Notes under the pieces: model-generated
Database searches by the model: none
Told to the model about the DNA's origin: nothing
The model's input: the letters and a program-made list of their open reading frames with translations, nothing else
Assembly (NCBI GenBank): GCA_031256125.1
Contig: JAIRRE010000362.1
Location: 1-5,181, forward strand
Direction of reading: 5' to 3'
DNA: 5,181 bases
DNA from: Burkholderiaceae bacterium
Lineage (GTDB): Bacteria; Pseudomonadota; Gammaproteobacteria; Burkholderiales; Burkholderiaceae_C
Part shown: positions 1-5,181 of the stretch, in pieces
Numbering within the stretch: the first letter of the stretch is position 1
Layout of the letters: each line of letters begins with the position of its first letter
Program-made: the position numbers and the translations under genes

Positions 1-1980
1 CGCCACGTCACGCGCCTCCACAGTGTCGAACACCGACGCGCGCTCCGACAGGTAAACGCTGGGCACGCCGTGTGCCTGCAAAGCGGCGCGGATCAGCCCG
101 GCCTCCGCGCCGCTCCTGACCAGTACCGCAATGTCCTTGGGCTGCAACGGCTGCCACGGTTGCCGCGCATCGACAAAGCCGCAGCGGTGCGGATCGTCCT
201 GCGCGGTGTGTATTAGCCAATGCGCCACTTGCGCGGCGAAGACCCGCGCCATGCGCGCGCGGTACGCCGCCAAGCCGACGCACGACGAGTCTTCTTCGGG
301 CGACAGGCTCCATAGCGTCAGCGCCGTGGCAGGCTGGCCGTCAATCCACAGGCGTTCCGCGCGGCCCTGCGCTTGCACGGGCGCGAAGGGCACGCGGTCA
401 TCATCGCCCTGTTTGAAGCCGAACGCGCCCTGTGCCCGATGGGCCGCGCGCGCGAAGACGTGGTTGACGGCTGCGACCAGCTCGCCGGTCGAACGGTAAT
501 TGGTGGCAAGACTAGCCCGCGCGGCAGCGTGCCCGTCCGGCGTATCGGGTATGCCCGGCGCGGCCAGCGCGTCTTCGCGCGCGGCCAGATAAGTGTGGAT
601 GTCGGCGCCGCGAAAAGCATAGATGGCTTGCTTGGGGTCGCCGATCAGGATCAGCGCGCAGTCCCCGGCGGCAGTTCCTGCATCGCCGTAGATGCGTTGC
701 AGGATGCGGTATTGCAGCGGGTCGGTATCCTGAAATTCATCCACCAGCGCCACCGGGAACTGTGCCCGGATGCGCGCCGCCAACTGTGTGCCGCCGGGGC
801 CGGCGAGCGCCGCATCCAGCCGCGTGAGCAGATCATCGAACCCCAGCTCGGCGCGTTGCGCGCGGATGCGAGCGGTTTCCTTGCGCACCGCGCGCGCGGC
901 CTGCGCCACCAGCCGCGCCTTGAGCGCATCCAGCCCGTCGGCCATGTCCGCCTGCGCGGCGAGCCAGGCGTCCAGCGCGGCAAACGCGGCATGACGGGGT
1001 GGGGTTTTGTCTTTTTTGAGTTTGCCCCCGGACTGGCTGAACAGGGCAATGTTGTCCGGCGCTGCCGCGCCATGGCTCCAATCGGTCAGCGCGCCCAACC
1101 ACGCGGCGAACACCGCGTCATCGTCTTTTTGACGGTAGTTACGGCCATTCAAATCGGGGCGCGCCGTGCGCCAGATCGCTTCGATAGCCTCGCGGTCCTC
1201 GCGCCACAAACGCCGCGCGGCATTCTGCAATTCTTCGATACGTGACCAATCCTGTCCCAAATGCTCTAAATCCTGTAGCGAGTCAGTTTCATCGGTCAAG
1301 GTTTCGCCACGATACAGCAGCGGTTCTTCACCGCCCAGCCGCAGCAGCGGATGCACCGCCCGCCACAGCGCATCAGGCCCAGGAAAGCATTGCCACACCA
1401 CGCCCGCGGCGGCGGCATCGAGCGGATAGAACGCGCGCCGCCAGTGGTCGAGCAGCGCCTGCCGCTGTACGTCCGATCCATCGTCGGGGGCGATTTTTTC
1501 GTCGAACGGACTGCCGCTGGCCAGCGCATGTTCGCGCAGCGCTCGCCCGGCCCAGCCGTGGATGGTCAGGACGGCGGCATCGTCCATGTTTTGGGCGGCC
1601 AGACGCAACTGCGCCGCGCGTGCCGGCCAGTCGGCGCGCGGATAGGCCGCAAGCAAACGCGCCAGCGCGTCGTCATCGGGCGGCGCCTCGCCGGCGAACG
1701 CGCGCGCCGCTTGCGCCAGCCGCTGGCGGATGCGCTCGCGCAACTCCTGCGTGGCGGCCTCGGTGAAAGTCATCACCAGTATTTCGGCGGGCGCCAGGGC
1801 GCGCGCAAAAGCTGTTTCGGTCTGCCCATGCCCCAGCGCCAGCCGCAGGTACAGCAGGGCGATGGTCCAGGTCTTGCCGGTGCCCGCGCTGGCTTCAATC
1901 AGACCCCGGCCGCGCAGCGGGAATTGCAGCGGGTCGAAAGGTTGCGGCGCAGCCGTGACAGCGCAGTTGTCGGCGCTCAT
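1..1980 (-). CDS. recB: RecBCD enzyme subunit RecB, N-terminal helicase part (3'-truncated by window edge)
   Basis: RecB is the ATP-driven 3'-to-5' helicase and the nuclease subunit of RecBCD, a superfamily 1A (UvrD-like) motor. The visible 660 codons are stop-free from ATG at 1978-1980 to the left edge. Motifs in order: Walker A EASAGTGKT (residues 29-37, Lys36); motif Ia LVMTFTEAAT (68-77); TIHGW (139-143); the RecB-typical FDDLLTRLDAAL (from 381); Walker B LVDEFQDTD (412-420); GDPKQAIYAFRGAD (447-460); TNYRST (493-498); and DIAVLVRS (616-623) leading to a PSVYLSERASVFDT segment. The stretch between about 230 and 340 corresponds to the E. coli region that forms a DNA-contacting arm and is weakly conserved, though FSQ and the later TPPRH remain alignable. 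Motifs V and VI and the C-terminal nuclease domain lie beyond the window, so nuclease integrity cannot be judged. The start is supported by an AGGAGA sequence 5' of the ATG, by overlap with recC, and by an N-terminus close in length to E. coli RecB (Walker Lys 36 against 29). Confidence 0.97.
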   Translation of the reverse strand, partial: MSADNCAVTAAPQPFDPLQFPLRGRGLIEASAGTGKTWTIALLYLRLALGHGQTETAFARALAPAEILVMTFTEAATQELRERIRQRLAQAARAFAGEAPPDDDALARLLAAYPRADWPARAAQLRLAAQNMDDAAVLTIHGWAGRALREHALASGSPFDEKIAPDDGSDVQRQALLDHWRRAFYPLDAAAAGVVWQCFPGPDALWRAVHPLLRLGGEEPLLYRGETLTDETDSLQDLEHLGQDWSRIEELQNAARRLWREDREAIEAIWRTARPDLNGRNYRQKDDDAVFAAWLGALTDWSHGAAAPDNIALFSQSGGKLKKDKTPPRHAAFAALDAWLAAQADMADGLDALKARLVAQAARAVRKETARIRAQRAELGFDDLLTRLDAALAGPGGTQLAARIRAQFPVALVDEFQDTDPLQYRILQRIYGDAGTAAGDCALILIGDPKQAIYAFRGADIHTYLAAREDALAAPGIPDTPDGHAAARASLATNYRSTGELVAAVNHVFARAAHRAQGAFGFKQGDDDRVPFAPVQAQGRAERLWIDGQPATALTLWSLSPEEDSSCVGLAAYRARMARVFAAQVAHWLIHTAQDDPHRCGFVDARQPWQPLQPKDIAVLVRSGAEAGLIRAALQAHGVPSVYLSERASVFDTVEARDVA
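741..748 (-). other. E. coli-type Chi octamer inside recB
   Basis: The minus strand reads GCTGGTGG here, exactly the E. coli Chi sequence. It falls in the codons for Ala-Leu-Val-Asp of the Walker B region, where CTG GTG is simply the preferred Leu-Val codon pair. Whether this organism's RecBCD recognises this octamer is unknown, so the match is recorded as a sequence fact only. Confidence 0.3.
906..913 (-). other. Second E. coli-type Chi octamer inside recB
   Basis: GCTGGTGG occurs again on the minus strand, in codons for Arg-Leu-Val-Ala, 165 bases from the other copy and in the same orientation. I found no copies on the plus strand and none in the recC part. Function is unproven, and codon preference can explain it. 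Confidence 0.3.
1977..1980 (-). promoter_or_regulatory. ATGA stop-start overlap joining recC and recB
   Basis: On the minus strand the four bases ATGA hold the recB start codon (1980-1978) and the recC stop codon TGA (1979-1977). Such overlaps commonly go with translational coupling, in which ribosomes finishing the upstream gene re-initiate on the downstream one. That would help keep the two subunits of a fixed-stoichiometry complex in balance. The overlap is read directly; the coupling is inference. No promoter or terminator could fit between the genes, so they must share a transcript unless a promoter lies within recC. Confidence 0.85.
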
Positions 1981-4900
1981 GCCATCTCCTGCGCGTCTGC
2001 CATTCGATCGTCCGCGCGCGGCTCACACAGCGCATCGAACAGGGGCTGATACAGCAGCACGCACGCATCCTCGAAGCGGCGGCCTTCGGCGTCGGTGGCC
2101 GCCAGCAGCGCGTCGAAGTCGGGCCACAGCCGGGCCGCCGCGCGCGAACGTTGGCATTCGCCGGGTGGTGCATCGCGCCTGCCGCCGCCTTCGTAGGCTG
2201 GTCGGGCCGCGCTTTCTCCCCGGTCCAGGAACGCGAACGCGGTGCGCGCGGCCACCGGCAACGGCGCGCGCGTATTGGCGGCATACGCGGAGAGCAGCGC
2301 GGCCAGATGCGTCCGCGCATCTTCGGCGCGCAGCGCGGGCAGGGTGACGTTGCCCGATTCGCTGACCAATACGGTGAGCGTTGGTCCGGCGGCGATTTGC
2401 AAGCCCAGATGCGCCGGCCAATACGGCGCGATGCGGTGCCAGACGTAGCCCCTGTCGTTGTGCAAGCGCCCATCGGCCAGCGCCACGTGGGCGCTGGTGT
2501 CGCCGGGAGCGTTGGGCGAATCGGCCCGGCGGCGCGGCGGCAACAGGTCTTCAATGGCCGCGCCGCTGGCCTCATCGCGCCAGCGCAGTGGATAGCGGCG
2601 CGGTTCCTCGTCCGGCCAGGCAGCCAGCGCATCGAGGTAATACCCGAAGCATCGCAACGCGCGCTCGCGCAAATCCTGTGCCGCCAATTCGCCGAATGCA
2701 GCCAGCGGCAGCCGCCCTTCGCGGCGCAAGCGCTCGACTTGTGTGCCGATGACCGCCGACAGCCCGGCGCGCGCGGCGGCGATGTTCGGCTGGGCCTCGC
2801 ACCACGGTTGCAGCGCCGCGCGCAGTTCGGCATCGAGCGCCCAGTTGCCCAGTCCATCGGGGGCGAACGGTTCATCGTCGGCCACATCATCGTCGGCGCG
2901 CGGAAAGCGCACCGCCAGCCGCGTGCGGAAATACGCCTCGGCTGGCTGTTTGAGCAACGCCGCCAGTTGCGCCAGCGTCAACGGCACGAGCAGGGGATCA
3001 TCGGTCTCAGGCGTGCGGATGGATGTGGCGGGCAGCTCATCATGCGCCGCGCGCCACTCTGATGCGTAGCTGTAAAGGCCATCTATGCCGTCTGGGTTGC
3101 TATTGGAAAAATAGCGCCGGCTGAATGGCTGCAACGGGTGTTCGGTGGTCAGAGCGTTTAGCAGCGCCGCGCCGTCGTCATCCCGGCCCGTCAACCGCCA
3201 GCCCGCCGCTACATGGTCGCGCAACTGGCCGATCAGCAGGCTGGGGATGCGCGCTGTGCCATCGCGCGGGTCGCGGCCGATCCAGCTTACATAAAGCTGT
3301 TCGCGCGCGGCCAGCAGGGCTTCGAGCAATAGATAGCGATCGTCGTCGCGCCGCGAACGGTCGCCGGGCCGCGCGTCGCCGCGCATCAGGTCGAAATCGG
3401 TGCGCCGGGGCGGGCGCGGGAAATCGCCATCGTTCATGCCCAGCAGGCACACCACGCGAAACGGAATGCTGCGCATCGGCAGCAGGGTACAGAAGTTGAC
3501 GCCGCCGGAGAGAAACCGCTGTTGCAGCCCGGGCGCGCGCAAGGCGTCGAACCAGGCCGCACGCGCCACTGCCAGCGGCACGGGCTGATCGAAGCGCGCC
3601 GCCGCGCAATCGGCCAGCCATTGCTCCAGCGCCTCCGAAAGGTCTTGCACCAGCCGCCGAGCGCGCTCGTCGCCGGTATCGAAAAAGCGTTCCAGCAGGG
3701 CGTGCAAGCGCGTTGCCCAAACCAGTGGCGGGCTGCGCTGTTGCAGGGTTTGCCACACTTGGCGCAGTGCGCCGATCAGCGCCGCCAGCGGGCCGAGGTC
3801 CGCTGCTTCCAGCCCGGCCACGCCGCCATACGGCGCAATATCCTCGAACGCATCGCCATCGCCTGCCGCGTAGCCCAGCCACAGCCGTTGCAGCGCGAAA
3901 TGCCAGCTTCCCGTGTCACCCGCCGCCGCGAAGCCTTGCGTTGCGCGCTGCGCCGCATCCAGCCCCCAATGCGCAAACGCGCCGCGCACCCAGTGCCGGA
4001 TGCGCGGCAGCGCGCCTTCGGTCAAACCAAAGCGCGCGCGCAGCGCCTGCACTTCCAGCAGATCGAGCACCTCGCTGGCGGTGCAGCGGCCATCGGGCAA
4101 ATGCAGCAGCATGTCCAGCGCAGCCAGCAGCGGCTCCTGACGATCTTGTCCACGGTCGGCGATGCTATAGGGAATGTAGCGATCATCGCTCGCCGATAGC
4201 CGGTCGAATACCGCCTCGATGTGCGGCGCGTAGGCGTCGATATTGGGCGCCATCACGATTACGTCGCGCGGTTGCAGGGACGGGTCGGCCTCGAAGCGCG
4301 CCAGCAACTGGTCGTGCAGGATTTCCACCTCTCGCTGCGGCGTGTGGGCGCTGTGAAAGCGCAGCGACTGATCGCGCGCCGGATCGACCGGCGGCCATAG
4401 CGCCCGTGTTTCGGTCAGCGGACGTAATTCAAGAATGTCGTTTTGCAATTGTTCCAGCAGGCTGTTCGGCGCGGGCGGCGCGTCGCTGAATACGTCGATA
4501 CGGCCTGTGCCTACACCGCGCCACGCGGTGCGATAGCGGTCGGGATCGTCGTAGGCATCGACCAACTGCAAATAGTCGCGCCCCAGTTTGCCCCAGGCCG
4601 CCAGCAGCGGATGAGTTTGAGCGTGTAGCGCGGCGGCGTCGAACACGGCGGGCGCGCCGGGTTTGCGCGCTTGCCGCCGGTAGGCTCCGCGCAGCAGTTC
4701 GCGTCCGTCCACGATGTCCGCCCAGTGGTGGCGGCACGGGTTATGGATAAACAGCATCACCTGCACGTGGCTGGCCAGCGCCGCCAGCGCTTGCAAGGTT
4801 TGCGCAGGCAGCGCCGCGATGCCGAACACCACCACGCGGCGCGGCAGGCCCGGCGGCGCGGGCGCGCGTTTATCGGCCAGTTCCCGCATCGCCGCCAGAA

Positions 4901-5181
4901 ACCGCTGGTGCACGCCGGCGCGGCCTGGCAGAGCGCCGCTATCGGCCACGCCATCGTCGGCCAGCAACGCCCGCCACAGCGCCGCCTGCCAACGCTGGTC
5001 ATCGGGCAGCGGTCGCGCGCCGCCCCGCAGCAGCGAGAGCTGGTCCCGCCCTGCCGCCCAGTCGGCGAGCCAATCGGCGCGATAAACCTGATACTGGTCG
5101 TACAACGCCGCCAGTTCCTGCGCCAGCGGGTAGCTCTTGCGACCGTCAGCGTCGCACGCCAGCAAGCGCGTCAGCGGCGCC
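1977..5181 (-). CDS. recC: RecBCD enzyme subunit RecC (5'-truncated by window edge)
   Basis: RecC is the non-catalytic scaffold of the RecBCD complex: it separates the strands at a DNA end and reads Chi in the 3'-ended strand. The frame is open from the right edge to TGA at 1977-1979, about 1067 visible residues. Collinear matches to E. coli RecC (remembered sequence) run its whole length: DQYQVYRADWL (near 5070-5100), GKLGRDYLQLVDAY, HTPQREVEILHD (near 4311-4347), PRDVIVMAPNIDAYAPHIEA, RYIPYSIADR, LLPMRSIPFRVVCLLGMNDG (ending near 3429), GDRSRRDDDRYLLLEALL (near 3312-3365) and AYEGGG near 2190. The first visible residues align near E. coli residue 109, so about 110 N-terminal residues lie outside. 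A TTG at 5163-5165 opens the frame but sits mid-domain, so it is not the true start. No Walker A motif is visible, as expected for the inactivated helicase fold. The C-terminus is about 15 residues longer than in E. coli and carries the recB ribosome binding site. Family assignment is very secure. Confidence 0.97.
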   Translation of the reverse strand, partial: APLTRLLACDADGRKSYPLAQELAALYDQYQVYRADWLADWAAGRDQLSLLRGGARPLPDDQRWQAALWRALLADDGVADSGALPGRAGVHQRFLAAMRELADKRAPAPPGLPRRVVVFGIAALPAQTLQALAALASHVQVMLFIHNPCRHHWADIVDGRELLRGAYRRQARKPGAPAVFDAAALHAQTHPLLAAWGKLGRDYLQLVDAYDDPDRYRTAWRGVGTGRIDVFSDAPPAPNSLLEQLQNDILELRPLTETRALWPPVDPARDQSLRFHSAHTPQREVEILHDQLLARFEADPSLQPRDVIVMAPNIDAYAPHIEAVFDRLSASDDRYIPYSIADRGQDRQEPLLAALDMLLHLPDGRCTASEVLDLLEVQALRARFGLTEGALPRIRHWVRGAFAHWGLDAAQRATQGFAAAGDTGSWHFALQRLWLGYAAGDGDAFEDIAPYGGVAGLEAADLGPLAALIGALRQVWQTLQQRSPPLVWATRLHALLERFFDTGDERARRLVQDLSEALEQWLADCAAARFDQPVPLAVARAAWFDALRAPGLQQRFLSGGVNFCTLLPMRSIPFRVVCLLGMNDGDFPRPPRRTDFDLMRGDARPGDRSRRDDDRYLLLEALLAAREQLYVSWIGRDPRDGTARIPSLLIGQLRDHVAAGWRLTGRDDDGAALLNALTTEHPLQPFSRRYFSNSNPDGIDGLYSYASEWRAAHDELPATSIRTPETDDPLLVPLTLAQLAALLKQPAEAYFRTRLAVRFPRADDDVADDEPFAPDGLGNWALDAELRAALQPWCEAQPNIAAARAGLSAVIGTQVERLRREGRLPLAAFGELAAQDLRERALRCFGYYLDALAAWPDEEPRRYPLRWRDEASGAAIEDLLPPRRRADSPNAPGDTSAHVALADGRLHNDRGYVWHRIAPYWPAHLGLQIAAGPTLTVLVSESGNVTLPALRAEDARTHLAALLSAYAANTRAPLPVAARTAFAFLDRGESAARPAYEGGGRRDAPPGECQRSRAAARLWPDFDALLAATDAEGRRFEDACVLLYQPLFDALCEPRADDRMADAQEMA
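1985..1990 (-). promoter_or_regulatory. Ribosome binding site of recB
   Basis: Read on the minus strand, AGGAGA occupies 1990 to 1985; the AGGAG core is separated from the recB ATG by five bases (ATGGC). It matches the anti-Shine-Dalgarno consensus and supports 1980 as the recB start. It lies inside the final Gln-Glu-Met codons of recC, so the same bases serve as coding sequence and as initiation signal. The function is inferred from sequence and spacing. Confidence 0.8.

Noticed and set aside
571..587. TTCGCGCGCGGCCAG shared between recB (near 573-587) and recC (near 3301-3315)
   Set aside because: Both encode Leu-Ala-Ala-Arg-Glu with the same preferred codons in unrelated structural positions. 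This is coincidence from codon bias, not a repeat.
373..1245. Open frame of 290 codons on the plus strand opposite recB
   Set aside because: It is in exact codon register with the recB frame on the other strand, which in high-GC genes yields long stop-free antisense frames. Its translation shows no recognisable domain, while the opposite strand encodes clear RecB motifs.
1351..2049. Open frame of 232 codons on the plus strand crossing the recB start and recC end
   Set aside because: Also in register with recB codons over most of its length, rich in Arg, Ala and Gly without conserved motifs. It is a composition shadow.
2140..2225. Possible small inserted repeat in the recC 3' region, where a Gly/Arg/Pro-rich stretch looks unlike its surroundings
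   Set aside because: Flanking residues (AYEGG before, GE...AR.WPDFD after) align with the family with only a few extra residues, and no second copy is seen in the window. Ordinary linker length variation explains it.
2151..3062. Open frame of 303 codons on the plus strand opposite the recC 3' part
   Set aside because: In register with recC codons, with no plausible family and no good start context. The minus strand carries a continuous RecC homologue here.
3060..3120. Locally AT-richer patch within recC
   Set aside because: It encodes the Asn/Ser-rich linker before the conserved YASEW segment, stays in frame, and fits a variable loop of RecC. No sign of an insertion element or regulatory site.
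3522..4199. Open frame of 225 codons on the plus strand opposite central recC
   Set aside because: Same register effect; the Arg/Gln-rich translation simply mirrors recC codon preference.
5163..5165. TTG as the recC start codon
   Set aside because: The frame continues open to the window edge, and alignment places this codon about 110 residues into RecC, so the real start is outside the window.

Overview
The window is completely filled by two protein-coding genes on the minus strand, both cut by the window edges. They encode two of the three subunits of the RecBCD helicase-nuclease, the enzyme that processes double-strand DNA ends for recombination. Reading on the minus strand, recC enters at the right edge without its first roughly 110 residues and ends at position 1977. 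recB starts at 1980 and runs off the left edge after 660 codons, a little over half of a typical RecB. The recC stop and recB start overlap as ATGA, and a good ribosome binding site for recB lies inside the last recC codons. The genes are therefore one operon and probably translationally coupled. recD is expected beyond the left edge but cannot be seen.

G+C is high (roughly two thirds by eye), with strong G/C preference at third codon positions and many GCG, CTG and CGC codons. Together with the directly adjacent recC-recB order, without the ptrA protease gene that separates them in Escherichia coli, this suggests a high-GC proteobacterium, most likely a betaproteobacterium or a non-enteric gammaproteobacterium. 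I cannot name a genus.

The two proteins work in one complex. RecB is the 3'-to-5' helicase motor, with its nuclease domain in the part not seen here. RecC is the scaffold that splits the strands and scans the 3'-ended strand for Chi. All RecB motifs expected in the visible part are intact. Most of the RecC residues linked to Chi recognition in E. coli that can be seen here are kept, with one apparent exception (Asp133 equivalent is Ala).

There is no intergenic space, and I see no RNA gene, mobile element, CRISPR array, terminator or promoter. The long open frames on the plus strand are in exact codon register with the minus-strand genes and are composition artefacts. I find no evidence of an undescribed system; this is a conserved DNA-repair locus with a few small points worth checking.
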